Source: Antitrichia curtipendula (lineage: Eukaryota; Streptophyta; Bryopsida; Hypnales; Leucodontaceae). From it: a stretch of DNA of 64,000 nucleotides. Positions within the stretch are counted from its first letter, which is position 1. The number at the start of each line of letters is the position of its first letter. Positions 12,801 through 30,539 of this stretch are shown here, in pieces. The position numbers were made by a program, and so were the translations under genes. Where the stretch lies: positions 19,494,725 to 19,558,724 of the forward strand of contig OX579634.1 in the NCBI GenBank assembly GCA_951230915.1, written 5' to 3'. The notes beneath the pieces were generated by a model. It was not told the DNA's origin. It did not search any database and saw nothing but the letters and a program-made list of their open reading frames with translations.

Positions 12801-15767
12801 CTCTTATATCTTTCCATATCAAGCAGCTTGCCAAAGCAGAAAGTTTTGAATTTTAGTAGTGCATTTCATCACATATTGATGAGAAACATATGCAACATAC
12901 TGATCTTTTTTCTATTCAGTTTAGTATCAGTTAGTGGAGCTGAATAGTTTGCTATGTATTATCGGAACTTCAATTACAGCTGACATATTTATTTTTCTTG
13001 TTGTGAACCAGTGATCGTACAATTAAATTTTGGAATATTGAAGCGGTGGTTGGAACTGGGCACACTGAGGAAGTAGTGAAACTCTCTTCACAAGCGGTTG
13101 TAGCAGCTCATGACAAAGATATTAATTCTCTGGCTGTTGCTCCCAATGACAGCCTTTTATGCAGTGGCTCACAGGTGCAAAATAAATCTGCCTTCACGTT
13201 CTTACAGTCTACCCTCAAATCACCTATGTTGAAGTTGTTTGGTGGGTGTCCTCATTTGTTCTCAATTGCTCGGGGTCGACTCTTGCTATATATCGTATTT
13301 TATTGGTAGCCTTAATTCTATCTAATTCTTAATACCCTTCACGTGCTGTCTATTTTATTTGCTGACATGGTCGCTGTTTTCCCAGGATCGAACTGCTAAA
13401 GTATGGAGGCTTCCTGAACTAACTCCAGTGCTCACACTAAAAGGGCATAAGCGAGGGGTGTGGTGTGTGGAGTTCTCTCCTGTAGACCAGGCTGTTCTTA
13501 CAGCATCAGGAGACATGAAAATCAAGATCTGGTCCCTCACTGATGGATCGTGCTTGAAAACATTCGAAGGCCATACGGCTAGTGTGTTGAAATGTTCATT
13601 TATTACTCGAGGCACACAGCTAATTTCAGCAGGTATGGAGATTGATTACTAGAGTTTAATTTTGGAGGATCTCATTCTAGAGGAAGGCGCTATTTAGACT
13701 GGAAATTGCCTTTTACTGACTTCTATATGGTAGCGATAAATGGAAAGTGCGAGACATTAGAGGGATGTAGACCTTTTTAATGCTTAATGGTACATAGCAA
13801 CTTCTAGATTGCAAAAGCCGAAACTTTGGTAATGGGAAGGCTAAATCGTATTTTGACTTCAATATTCAGGAGCTGATGGTCTGGTGAAGCTCTGGACCAT
13901 TAAGACCAATGAATGTGTGAACACTTTCGACCACCATGAAGACAAGGTACTCGTTTCGTTCCTCTATGGGAAAAGCTTTTTTTCTTGAATAGGGTTGTTT
14001 GACTAATCCCTGCTGGGAGTTAATTCCAGATCTGAATTTTTCGATCTTGAATTGTGCGGTTGGATTTGGCAATCGCTTACATAGCATTTTTCCATCTAGA
14101 TATGGGCTCTGGCTGTAAGTCCAGAGACGGAAAAGCTTGCAACTGGTGGTGGCGATTCAGTGATCAATATGTGGACAGATTGCACGATTGATGATGAAGA
14201 AGAAGCCATACGTCAAGAGGTAAAAGTCAAGAGATATAAGTCAAGAGAAGTCGTTGGGCAGTCATTGTTGTCAGTTTGTTTTGAGTGAATCTTATCGCTT
14301 GTCAATTTCCAGCCTAGTAATTTTTCGAATACGTGCTGTGTCGACACCAATCTGTTCAGTCCTCTGAGCTACTGTGTATTGTTCACTTAGGTAGTTGCAG
14401 GTGAATATTTTTTTATTTAGCGAGGTTGTATGTTCTTGCGGTTCATTGATCTCAGAATTTGATGTCACATTGTCTTTCATTCAGTTTGATGTAAGGTCTA
14501 ATATTTGTGCTATGCTTTTCGGACATTGAATAGGAAGAGGAGGCACTAAAAGACCAAGACTTATCGAATGCCTTGGCGGACACAGATTGGGTGAAAGCAG
14601 TACAGTTAGCATTTGAACTTCGACGACCTTTCAGGGTGCTTAAAGTTTTCACAGATCTTTTGGGGTACTTTCTCCAACTTCCATTTGTTTATTTTATTCT
14701 ATTTTCTCTCTCATAGTTGCTTATTATAAAAAGATCCCATCATGTCCGTTATGAATGTATTGGCTTCTTACTTCATATGGTGTATTGCAGGAGTGATGAC
14801 GCCAATGTGCACATTCGATTGATATTTCAATCACTTGATAAGGAGTATTGGAAGCTTTTGTTAGAATACATTCGTGACTGGAATGCAAAGCCGAAATCCT
14901 GTCATGTGGCACAACGTGTTCTATACGAATTCTTCTCTGTGGTTCCTGCATCAAAAATTGTGGAGGTTCGTATGCTTTTCCTGACCGAACTTAGAGTTTG
15001 CGTGTAGTGCTTTGTTTTGCCAGATCTCAGATGGTTTCTGTTGGCATCTTTGCTGCTGTGCTGCTAGGCCTATCTGATTTTTATAGCTTTCTTCTCCTCT
15101 GTTTCACTCTCGAGTGTTTAACCTTATATTACAGAGTAGGTTTTATGTACTTTTCGAACAAGCTAATCAGAAAACGTCGAGTATTTTGAACAAATGCCAA
15201 TTTACATACAGGACCCCATCTGGTTTTATAGCTCCAGAATAGCGACGTGTAACTAACACTTTTACCCTGTGCTGACCCTACCTCTCTGTACTCTTGCAGA
15301 TACCTCAAGTACGAGAACTCATGGAAGGAATAGTCCCGTACACAAAGCGACACGCAAGCAGAATTGATAGACTCTCTCGCAGCATTTTTTTGCTGGATTA
15401 CACATTAGCCCGTATGAATGTGCTTTTGCCCTTAGATGAGACTGAACATAAGGACTCAGCGCTGGCACTCCAGGCAACTAGTTGGCCAACTATTGGAAAT
15501 TTGGATCAAGTAGAATTAGGGCCAGTTGAAAATGAGACAATAATGACAGATGCTAATGTTGGTGATAGCAGGATAGCTTCTGACAATGGCGGACAAGAAA
15601 TAGTGGAGCCGGTTTCTCCAGAAAATGTCGAGGAGGAGATGGTTGAGCCGGTCTCTACAAAGTTAGGTAGTACGAAGAGGAAGAAGAGCTTAGGTAGTAA
15701 GAAGAAAAGGGGAAAGTCTCGGGTTGAGATGAGCACTGCTTCCCCGGTATTTGGCAAAGCAGAGTGA
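9806..15767 (+). CDS. UTP13: UTP13/TORMOZ: WD40 subunit of the SSU processome (U3 snoRNP)
   Basis: Nucleolar scaffold of the UTP-B subcomplex, needed for 18S rRNA processing; TORMOZ is the Arabidopsis equivalent. Fourteen phase-consistent exons: 9806-10105, 10615-10797, 10953-11102, 11280-11488, 11755-12040, 12315-12449, 12654-12772, 13012-13174, 13386-13632, 13870-13946, 14100-14219, 14534-14664, 14791-14965 and 15300-15767; 920 residues. Twin WD40 propellers fill about residues 15-640: GH and WD signatures include VLVWDTEGG with FKGHTG, FSGSDDGTVRVWDL, GHTDIVLSLDSC, AAHDKDINS and FEGHTASVL. The Utp13 C-terminal helical domain follows (RDWNAKPKSCHVAQ; then ELMEGIVPYTKRHASRIDR), and the tail ends in Lys/Arg clusters like a nuclear signal. 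The exon 3 acceptor is set at 10952, not the nearer AG at 10962, because only the former keeps frame. The tail carries a doubled EPVS motif (VEPVSPEN, VEPVSTK). Confidence 0.97.
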
Positions 15768-16295
15768 GATTTTTTGACCTGGAATGGTAATCTACTTCCT
15801 TATAGTGAATCTGTTTTTCTGGCTCTGGACCGCATTGACCCAAGCTACATCTGAATGTTTGGAAGTTAATTTGACTGAAGGCCATATTGTTGACCCAGTT
15901 TGGTGACTGCTTAAATCCTTGAATTAGGTCAACTATTGGACAATAGATTTTATATTGAGAGCTGGTCGCCCGGTCCTATTTGTTTTAGGGTCAACATCCT
16001 TTGGAAAGTATTTGGTGCCAAAAAATTTGGCCCAAGCCAAAAAAAATTGAGTACTCATGGTGTAAAGACCCAATTGAATTGGGTCCAATTTCCACCTTAT
16101 ATGAACCACTACTGTACTATGACTTGTGTCTGTATTTCTTTTTCCCTCTTGCTTCTTTGTTGTTTTTGTGAAGTCTTCAGGGTTTGAAGGATGGAGGAAA
16201 GGAGTGATGCACTTGAAGTTTTATTGCTTTTGGTTTTGCTCTTTTTATTCATGCTTTGTTGTTGTAGGGGAACCTCTTCCACGTCCTCTACATTA

Positions 16296-16690
16296 GGGGT
16301 AGTCACACCTTCTTCACTCCGCACTTGGAGAATGGAGAATGGAGATGTGGTGGCTTAAGGTTGGCTTCATGTTGGCCCTCCACGCTAGAATATTCTTAAC
16401 TAGTTATATCTTCCGCACTCCTAGTCTTCACCTCCGGAGGTGAATAATGGGAGTGGTGAAGACTTGTTCATTTAAGTATATTCTCCATCTTGCGTTGTAC
16501 ACCGTCTTCATGTTCATCCTACGCTCCACGTCAAATGTTGGTCTCCGATTCTCCACTCTCGTTCTACAAACAACTTTTGGGGGTGTCACACCTTCTTCAT
16601 CCACCACGGCTCCCCATTGGTTCCTCCAAATCCTCATGAACTTGTCATTCTTCATTCTCCACCTGCCTGGGGAGAAGGTGTGACTACCGC
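16296..16690 (+). mobile_element. Foldback MITE, copy 1 (TA target site)
   Basis: 395 bp bounded by TA on both sides, with terminal inverted repeats GGGGTAGTCACACCTTCT at the left and its near-exact complement ending GGTGTGACTACCGC at the right. An internal palindrome is centred on CACCTCCGGAGGTG (16430-16443), so each half folds back on the other. A third copy of the terminal motif (GTCACACCTTCTTC) lies inside at 16586-16600. A homologous element in the same orientation lies at 31467-31852. No transposase, so non-autonomous; the TA duplication suggests a mariner-like mobiliser. Confidence 0.75.
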
Positions 16691-19196
16691 TATTGTCTTT
16701 GTTGGTTTTTACAATCTTTCTCAGTAGTGTAAGCTTCTTATTATGGAGAAGCTAGAGAAGCTTACATGGTGAACTAATGAACATCTCATGAGATTATGGT
16801 TAGAACATTCTATGAAGCCAAATTGAAAAAGCTGATGGTATACAGTGCAAAGTTCAACTAATGGTAATATTCACTAAGATACAAATTTTGAGTAGTTGAT
16901 AGATTGAGTGTAGACATTGATAATATCCTCCCTAGCATCATCCTTGTAAAGTTATTAGGTCACAAGAGCCAAAAGGTGGCTTATCAATGGTTTGGTATTT
17001 CAATTGAGAAACGGATGCTTTTCTTTCATTTTTTGTATACAATTTTGTGAATGACATTCACATGATTGACTTGAGTTGAAGTCATTTTTATTTGGTCCCA
17101 AGTAGTGTATCCAAAACAATATACTTGAGTAATGTGTTTCATCTTGTTTCATTTTTTTATACAAAACTTGATTTTGACATTCAAAATGATTCATTTAGCT
17201 TTTGAACAAAGCAAACAAATTGAAGTTTCTCAAGTTCAATTTCACTGCAACTACTTCCAGTGCAGCCACTTCCAACGCATTTTTCATTGTGCAATGGATA
17301 TCCTTGTGACTCCGTCCTGTTTTATGAGATCCCCATCTAGTGAGGGCCTATTTGCATGTGCCTATCGACCCCAAACGCTAGGGAGGTCACATGTGGAGAT
17401 TACGTGCCCGGAACCTGATGACAAGGTCGGGCTCCTCCCTCTCTCTTCCATCCTTGAAAGCGGGAATTTCAAGCCCAACCTAGGAGAGATCAACCCGACT
17501 TTCTAAATTTGACAGAAATTATCCGCTAGTTAACTATAATTTAAGCTATAGTTCCTCACTTTTGCATATTTGTCACTCTTATTTGAATTAAGTAATTTAT
17601 AATTTGTTTTTTCCAACTTTAAACTAGTAAAAGAAAAAGGACTCCCGTAAAGCCACATGCACAAGCTGCACTCATCTGGAGCTCCATCTCCCAGCCGAGG
17701 TCGGGTCGGGTCCCCATGCGATCTGATTCAGCACCTGAGTCATCTGTTGATGAACAAGAAAACGAGTCCCATGACAGTCAAAGGAACTGAAAGATGGTGG
17801 GGCACGGGTACGGCAGCGATGGGGGGGCCCAAAGGAACCAGAAACAAAGTCTGGTATGACCGAAAAAAGGTGCCCAAAAGTGAGAGCGGAGCGCATTTTC
17901 TGGCGCATCTGGGGCAAGATCTTGGAGACCACGGAACACGGAGCCCTTCGTGAACCTGGCGACCTGCTAACTTACAACCCCCTGGGCGCTGGGGCTTCTC
18001 GATCTCCCCCGTAATCTCGTGAATTACGTCGCCATGTCCAGTTTGCCAGCCCAAACATAGGTCCAAATTAAGCCCGCCGCATGCAGGTATCTGAATGCAA
18101 CCGAGTCTCCTGTGAGTCTCCGGCGCTGAGGTGCTCGTTGTGCGCGAGTAGCCATAGCGGCGGGAGTTGGCACGCTACGAAGTTGGGAACCAATATTCCA
18201 CAGCATGCATGCACGCTGCCTCAAGCGAATGCAGTTTCCTCCCTTGCTCTCACTTAATCAAGGAGACTTTTGGTTTCCGCCTAGCTTGTAGTAGGTGAAG
18301 GACGTCCCTGGGCTCAACGTGTGAAGCCGACCAATTTCCAGGAGCTGCCAGGTAGTGGTCCCCGTACTAAAGCGTGCTGGGGTTCCTTGGTGGGCTCTGC
18401 CTGATGAGACGGCTGCCTTGACGGGGCGGGTTTTCCTTGACGTGGGTTGTCTAGGTGCTTTTGTGAGGCTTGCGGTGGTTAATATCACGCCTAAACTCCT
18501 TTCTAACTGGAGTAGTGAGAGGGATGCGTCGATCAATCGATCGGCGGGTGTGTGCGTGCGAGTAACTCAAGCAGCATCGAGGTTCCGCAAGTGATCTCGT
18601 GTTGAGGATCGATGAAGGGTTGAATCGGTTTCTGTTATGGGAGGAATTCCGAGGGGAGATCCAAAGCAGGTACGTATCTGAGCTAGCTAGTTGACTCCAA
18701 GCCCAATTCGAAACTCATTTTTTTCGTGTTGAGCTGTACGAATCTGTTTGATTACTCAGGGTCTCAGGCTTTAGTATTGGTCACCTGCAGCAGAGTGCAA
18801 TAATTCATTGCAGTTGTAAGTTACGGATTTGTCACCACAAACTACTTTCCCGGCTACTTTCTGGAGTCTTAGCTGGAAAAATTGGTGTAATAAAACTGCC
18901 TTTAGGTGCCTGGATTCTAACGAAGTGAGCTTGTAGTAATCTGCGTAATACCGAAAGGTCCTCCGAATCACGAGTCATTCCTGTCCCGTGAGCAGTCAAG
19001 AATCGTATAAAACGTGACTGCAGATTTTCAAGACTCTGGCAGACTTCTTTCTCGAGTTTAACTCTCCCTCTCTCTCCTCTCGTAGATGGTTAGGGTCGCT
19101 TCAAGTTGTTGAGGACGTTTTATCTTGTAGGCTCTTTGCTGCGTTACGATTTCTCACAAAGGGTGGATTTAATCGTGCTAAGAGTTGATTTTGTGG

Positions 19197-19207
19197 TTTA
19201 GGGTTTA
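19197..19207 (-). promoter_or_regulatory. Telo-box TTTAGGGTTTA in the exostosin upstream region
   Basis: Eleven-base match to the plant telomere repeat, about 1 kb before the exostosin ATG and within its possible 5' leader or leader intron. Weak on its own. Confidence 0.35.
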
Positions 19208-20243
19208 CGACACTTCACTACATTTTCGTCTCTTCTCAGTATCCATAGCTTCAGTCTTCGGATTTTAGGCAAACTTAAGTCTCTAGAGAACGTAAAGGTT
19301 ATTTTTAAAGTAGAATGTACATGTGCTTAGATTTCGTCTGGGGGGAGATTGCACGGTGGTGCGTCATGCACTAATGCCTAGTTGGCCGATCGACTCAATG
19401 ACGACTTCCATCTAATGCAGTCGTTGTGGATAGAGCTAGATGGTCACTCTATTAGTTAGAATCAACTTACAAATTACTCAATTTTTTTTCCATTCGCTCC
19501 TCTTAATGGACACATCGAAGAGGATTCGAAAGCGAGTGCCGAAAACTAATTCTAGGCTCTCTGTCTGGTTCTGATTGTGTAATCAGGGCGAGAATCTGAA
19601 CCGGACCTTTTTGAGTTAGGGTCGCAATTAGGCGTACTTGCCCTAAGAGTAGCCTTGTCGTTGACGAAGGATTATTGTGGAAGATAACTGAATCCACAGA
19701 ATATAGCTTAGATCTAACGGGAGCTGCGGACTGCTCAGGTGGCACATGACAGATCCTTGCCAGTGCTTACTGTTCAGTCCAATTTAATGTCTTGAACTTC
19801 GTGGGACTCGCCACGCTCTGCTCTTTTTTCTAATTAATTCCTATATGGCTGTTGCATATGGCTGTTGCTGCAGGCCTCATGATTCGGTGACTGGGCTAGC
19901 ACGCATGCCGGGATGTGTCATGCGGTTCTCGCGTCAGCCTGAAGCGTGCTTTTAACAGGTGTATTAAGCAGTGCTCATATTGGAATATTGAGAGGTTCAG
20001 AGGCATCACGGAAGTGATATGTGGACATCTAGTCCTTGTCAATGGTAGCTGTAGCATAGGATTATCACTTTCGGGAAACCCAAGTCCTTGAGGCCTTCCA
20101 AAATCTAGTACGGCTACCAGAGCTAGCCTGCTGAAGAACGGTTCTAAAACTGTACAAGGAGAATCGCATTGTGCCCGATCTGGTAACAGAACCTTCAATT
20201 TACAGAGGAGGAATCGCAATCAAGGTCCGACACCCCTATTGGA

Positions 20244-21854
20244 ATGAAAACGCTATGGCATGGAAGGAAGCAACATTACGCACACCGCCCTTTCAAGACA
20301 ATACTCGGGCGGTGCATCCTCTTCACAACTTTCACTATTGTGATGCTCCTTCTATATGTGGCGATCGGGGCGGACCGGAGAACAATCCTGAGACCTAGCG
20401 CTGCACTGAGTCAATCGAGCAAGCCGGAGGAAAATTCTCCTATTCCTGTACCATCGGAAGAATTCAAGGCGTCCAGTCCAGCACCAAGTCTGGCTGTGGT
20501 GAGTGAGACCCCGGACACCCGGACTACCATTAATGCAACCTCGGAGGTTCTCGACGTTGGGGCTCCAACTGACGTTGCTCCAGAAACTGGGGCTGCACCT
20601 GACGTATCTCCTGACACGGGGGTTACATCTGCAAATTCGACGATGTGCGACGGCCGTCGAATCTTCATGTATCAAATGCCGGCGGAGTTCAATGAAGAGC
20701 TTGCGCGAAACTGCCACAACTTGTCCGGTTGGCCAGCCATGTGCGAGGACATCACCAACCATGGTTTCGGAGTCCTGCCACAGGTGAGCCCTCTCCGACC
20801 TTCCGATACGTGGTACCGCACAGATCAGTTCACTCTCGAGGTCACTATGCACGAGCGGCTGAAGGTCTACTCGTGCCTGACGACGAACCCCGATGAGGCT
20901 TCCCTGTTCTACATCCCCTTCTACCACACCCTGGACTTGATCCGCAACTTGTACAACAAGCACGACATTCCGGCTCGCGACCGCTTGGGGAACAAGTTCG
21001 TGTCGTGGCTCCGCTCGCAGACACCCTGGCAGCGTCACCACGGCCACCGCCATGTGCTGGTGCTCGGACGCATCTACTGGGACTTCTGCCGCTCGGACTC
21101 GAGAGACGGCTCTTGGGGGAGCGACCTCGTCACGCATCCGGAGCTTTTCAACGTCACGAAGCTGCTGATCGAGCGAAGCCCATGGAAGCCAGACACTGTG
21201 GGCATCCCTTACCCGACCTCCTTCCACCCCTCCTCGGAAGCCGATCTCCGCGCATGGCAGGCCACAGTACGGGCCTCCCCGCGGCGCCACTTCGTCTCCG
21301 TGGCGGGCGGGAAGCGCGAGAAGAGCCTCACAGGGGGGATACGCGACGCAGTGTTCGACCAGTGTGCGAATTCCAGGAAATGCAGTCAGCTCGTTTGCAC
21401 GAAAGCGCTATGCACGGGGAAGCCCGAGACCATCATCCGCATGGGTCTGGAATCCGTCTTCTGCCTGCAACCCCCCGGGGATAGCCCCACGCGGAAGGGG
21501 ATCTTCGACAGCCTGCAAGCGGGTTGCATTCCAGTTCTCTTCAACCAGCAACAAGCGGTGCAACAGTACTTGTTCCATCTTCCAGGCAACGGAACGAACT
21601 ACTCCATCGTCATCCCGGAGGACGATATCGTCCTCCGTCACTACGACGTGATGGATCACTTGTCTCAAATTCCACGATCGGAGATTGAACGAATGCGGGA
21701 AAATATTGTGCAGCTGCTGCCCAAGCTCTTGTACCGAAATCCCACGCTCACAGGAGAGTACACTGCCAAGGACGCGTTTGATGTCGCCATGGACGGTCTC
21801 TTGCAGCGCTTCCAAGCCGAAGAGGCGGGGGGAGAGCGGCACCCGACCTCGTGA
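20244..21854 (+). CDS. Exostosin-family GT47 glycosyltransferase, MUR3/xyloglucan galactosyltransferase-like
   Basis: Intronless, 536 residues, a type II Golgi membrane protein. A basic cytosolic N-terminus precedes one membrane anchor at about 24-43. A Ser/Pro/Thr-rich stem follows with a short repeated Pro/Asp/Thr pattern (DVGAPTDVAPETGAAPDVSPDTG). The exostosin domain begins at about residue 136 (RRIFMYQMPAEFN) and contains FYIPFYHTLD, GHRHVLVLGRIYWDF, GIPYPTSFHP, FCLQPPGDSPTRKGIFDSL and AGCIPVLF. PPGDSxTRKxxFDS and GCIPV are the usual donor-side signatures of the MUR3 clade, which transfers galactose or a related sugar onto xyloglucan side chains. Several NxS/T sequons (NLSG, NVTK, NYS) suit a Golgi lumenal enzyme. 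The exact sugar and acceptor cannot be told from sequence: the clade includes galactosyl-, galacturonosyl- and arabinosyltransferases. Neighbouring UKL is convergent. Confidence 0.95.
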   Translation: MKTLWHGRKQHYAHRPFKTILGRCILFTTFTIVMLLLYVAIGADRRTILRPSAALSQSSKPEENSPIPVPSEEFKASSPAPSLAVVSETPDTRTTINATSEVLDVGAPTDVAPETGAAPDVSPDTGVTSANSTMCDGRRIFMYQMPAEFNEELARNCHNLSGWPAMCEDITNHGFGVLPQVSPLRPSDTWYRTDQFTLEVTMHERLKVYSCLTTNPDEASLFYIPFYHTLDLIRNLYNKHDIPARDRLGNKFVSWLRSQTPWQRHHGHRHVLVLGRIYWDFCRSDSRDGSWGSDLVTHPELFNVTKLLIERSPWKPDTVGIPYPTSFHPSSEADLRAWQATVRASPRRHFVSVAGGKREKSLTGGIRDAVFDQCANSRKCSQLVCTKALCTGKPETIIRMGLESVFCLQPPGDSPTRKGIFDSLQAGCIPVLFNQQQAVQQYLFHLPGNGTNYSIVIPEDDIVLRHYDVMDHLSQIPRSEIERMRENIVQLLPKLLYRNPTLTGEYTAKDAFDVAMDGLLQRFQAEEAGGERHPTS

Positions 21855-23104
21855 GAAATGATTTGGAAGGTTGCATTTGTTGGCACTGCATGCACCCAGC
21901 TGATGGCCAAGCTGGCCTGTCTGCCTTCAGAGGTCTGCCACTGCAGGTGGTTTCAGATATAGAATCTTGGCCCCAGATGCTTGAGGAAGGGAAAGCTCCA
22001 TCCCGGTAGAATTGTTCAGTTCTTTGCGGCTTCCACCACCCAGCAGATGAGGGGAAAAACAGGTCGGAGTACCTAATTTCTACACGTTGTAGGAATGGTG
22101 TTTAGTTCAGAATGCTTATAGGAACGCATGCACCGTAAACAGTGTCGTTTTTAGGAACTCCTACCTAACTTATTGTCTAGATTTTGCACATTTGTAACGA
22201 GTGTTCATTGATGAACAAGGTTGTTTCAATGTTATTCATGTAATCTTGCCTTTGAATTGGTAAGTAGAGTCTTTTATATGAATCTAATAAATGTTATAAT
22301 TCGGCACTGCATGCTTTTGAATATAGGTGATAGGTATTAAATTTTAGCTTTGGGTATGTGTAAAGGTAGAATGCCTAATTGGCATGACTTGAAGACCAAG
22401 TCGAAAGGTAATTTGGAAGTTTGTTTTGGGCTTAATAAACTGGCACCAAAGAAAAAGAAATGTTTCCTTGTGTGCAGTCCATTTCCCAGGGAGATACTTT
22501 GGTTTTAATAAGGCTGTCCTCTGAGTAATCTGGTATCCTCTGAGTAATCATGCAAACAGTGAAGGATATACTGGTGAATGAGCTTCACAACTTGTCAGAG
22601 TGATTTGGAAATCTCAAAAGAAGGCTGCCACCAATCTCTACGATGTGGCTCATATTACAGATTTTAAAGATTCCCTAGAAGTGAAACAAAATGAGAACTC
22701 ATGCCGTTCGCGAAAATGGAGTGGGCTTTAACGGGGAGGTCACAATGCAACACACAGTAACGAAGTCATCGCGAGAGAATTAGATGCCAAGAGAAAGTGA
22801 AATAATGGCAACCACCAACGTCACCCTTCATTGAACTTCTCAAGTTGAAGGGAGTTTCTGGATTTGAAGATGTGCAAATTACTCTTACATTCAATGAGAA
22901 CTAGCATATCGTTCTGTAGCCCATCTGACAAGCACCCTAAAAAAGTTGTATCAATTCTGATCTTATTCTGATTCTCTACTGTATCAAGTTATCACAAACT
23001 TATTACCCCAGGAATCCAAGCTGGCTCTCATTCGAAGTTCGAAGATTTTAGACCAAGAATGTTATGCGTTACAACCCACCTTGGAATGAGGACAAATAAT
23101 CTCT
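21855..23104. other. Convergent 3' flanks of the exostosin and UKL genes
   Basis: The two genes end toward each other with 1.25 kb between stop codons. The stretch is presumably two 3' UTRs plus spacer. No open frame of interest and no repeat recognised. Confidence 0.6.
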
Positions 23105-28337
<5,233 letters not shown>

Positions 28338-28398
28338 TTCCCAGGGTACTACCGCATGGAAACGACTGCCATCCCCGCCTTACCTCATAGCGAACTCC

Positions 28399-28407
28399 AA
28401 ACCCTAA
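28399..28407 (+). promoter_or_regulatory. Telo-box AAACCCTAA just upstream of UKL
   Basis: Nine-base perfect telo-box 62-70 bp before the UKL start codon, in the promoter or leader of a nucleotide-salvage gene expected to be growth-linked. Confidence 0.5.
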
Positions 28408-29469
28408 TTCGTTCCACGAAAGGAAAAAGTTCAATTGCCCACTATTTCGTCTGCGTTACGCTAACCGCCATATTATCCCTTGAAAAGAGCCAGGAAACCG
28501 CCATAAGAGGAAACAGAAGAGACGGAAGAGAACAGAGAGGGGTTTATTCCGGAGGACTGGGGTTTAGGACCAACACCGAATCATGCCATCGCCATCTCTG
28601 AAATTCACGAAACGAATTCGCCGAAAGTACAAGATTCAAATACAGCACATTCTTCGACAAGATCCATTGATGCTACCTGAATTACGTGCTGGCAGTCATG
28701 ACATTTTGGAAGTCAAGCATCCACCTAACTGAACGATTGGGAAAACCGACAACTAGTACGGTGGAATTGGAAAAACAACCGGTTGGATTTAGAAAACGAA
28801 GGATGTAAGAGCATCTTCAGTGGAGCCCAGTAAGAGGGGCAGCATCACTACAAGTACAGTGCGGGTCACTAGATTCGACAAGAGCAAGGTCCACCGCATG
28901 GACGGTACCGTGAATACCCTGCGCTAGGGTCAGATGCATTAAGAAAACAATTCAAAATATAATTAAATATGACATGTAAAGAAATCTTCAGGAACTATAA
29001 CGTGGCATAACTGAATAGTGTAAAAAATATTAATGAAAATAATCTTAATCCTACCAAAACCTGCAAAGCCAAAGCCATGAGTACCGGTAAAGCCACAAGT
29101 ATCAATAGCGCCTTGAGTACCGATAAAGACACGAGTATTATTTTCAACTGTACATAGAATATTTTCAACTACACTAAAGGTCACAAATATTATGAATTGT
29201 GTAAAATGAACTTCTAGAAATAATGAATTAACCATTTGAAGGAAAATAAAAAAAACTTCATATAGGGCTTAACAAATTTGATCTCAATGTACGCTATTGT
29301 TGGTTGTGGGTACAACAAATGTTCCCCTTCACATAGCATTCTTGACATATGTAGTGCGCCCTCCAACTCGCATAGCAAGCAATCAATTATCAATTAGTTA
29401 CCAATCACCAAACTAAAAAGAAGGGAAAGCTCATGGTCATTAAAAAATGCCTTGCAAGCCTTTCAAAGT

Positions 29470-30060
29470 GACTGACCCCAAAGCATTCTGACATGCAATT
29501 TTTGGATGACAAACAGATTGAAAATTATTTTTCTTTCTCATTACTACTTGGATGAAAGTCATCATAATTTGTGAAAATACTTTATAAACTTGTTGTCCTA
29601 TCTAATGGTTGGATTTGGTGTTATTAGAGTACATATTTTTCTAAAACTACAAATGTGAAAGTGTGTCTAGTGGTTGACCAAGCCAAAATTGCATTTACTC
29701 TAGTTCAAAACTGGATTTGCAAAATTGAGGTCATAGATGTAAAGAACACAATTTTTTTTTAAAAGTCACCATATCAAGAGAACCTCATTTCAAATCCATT
29801 TCAACAAAATTTTCTAAAAAAATAACAATATTTTGCTTGTAACTGAATTTCAAAGGAATTTTAAAATTTTCCTTTCAAAATTTATAGAAAAATATTGGTG
29901 TCAGCATTGGTGAATCTAAAAATATGGATGGAATCTCAAACTCAAAGTCTACATCTTTTATTTGTTCATCAATTTCAAATTATGCTTCCAAAGAGTACTT
30001 TATAATGATTTTTCTCAAATCATCAATTCTAGAAAAGATTTTGGATGTTTAGGAGTTAAT
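29470..30060 (+). repeat. Dispersed 0.6-kb repeat, copy A
   Basis: Matches 49868-50455 in order and orientation: shared blocks include TTTCTTTCTCATTA, ATGAAAGTCATC, TAATGGTTGGATTTGGTGTT, GACCAAGCCA and GAGGTCATAGAT. The right end reads GGATGTTTAGGAGTTAAT, resembling the TTTAGGGG-TTAA terminus of the TTAA-flanked family in this window; the left end is degraded. Confidence 0.65.
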
Positions 30061-30539
30061 GATATTCAAAAAATCTTTTAAAAGTATTACAAAATTTGTT
30101 GGTTGTCTAGATGGCAAGTTGTGACTACTTTTGATGATTTATTGGAGTTTGTCATTTTTTATTTGTGTGATACTCTTTCTAGGAATGATGCTAGCTTCCA
30201 CCCTTAATAATTTGGTAAATTGCATGAATTTAAGTTAATTTATGTCCTTTACTTCTAAAATGATATTCTTCACATGTTTTTAAAATTATCTAAGATTTTC
30301 AGTGTAATTTTATTAATATTTCTACTACTGGGTCTATTGTGAAAACAAAGATGGCATCTATTAGGATGTGTTTTCTTATAGAATCTTATAACTTTAACTA
30401 TAATACTTTCAATCCAACTATAGGTTTTCATGCCATCTCCAAATTTGGACCCCATGTTGGTTACTTCCATCTTGTGTGTAGCCCAAGTACAGGGTCCAAA
30501 TTTTACAATGTTTATATGATTTCATAATATTAGTTTTAT

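Larger units (their letters stand above)
15768..20243. other. UTP13 3' flank, a MITE, and probable exostosin promoter/leader
   Basis: 15768-16290 is UTP13 3' UTR and flank; 16296-16690 is a MITE. 16700-17500 is AT-rich with no gene; the frame 17132-17506 shows no domain. 17640-18600 is richer in GC but without a recognisable protein. From about 18600 the DNA looks like a leader: a good donor (CAG/GTACGT at 18669/18670) and several pyrimidine-rich acceptors (for example after 19085 and after 19873) suggest at least one 5' UTR intron of the exostosin gene. That model is inference; transcript data would settle it. Confidence 0.4.

Noticed and set aside
17132..17506. 124-codon plus-strand frame near 17 kb
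   Set aside because: No domain; composition changes abruptly along its length, as expected of fused noncoding segments.
20352..21290. 312-codon minus-strand frame
   Set aside because: Antisense shadow of the exostosin gene, caused by its codon bias.
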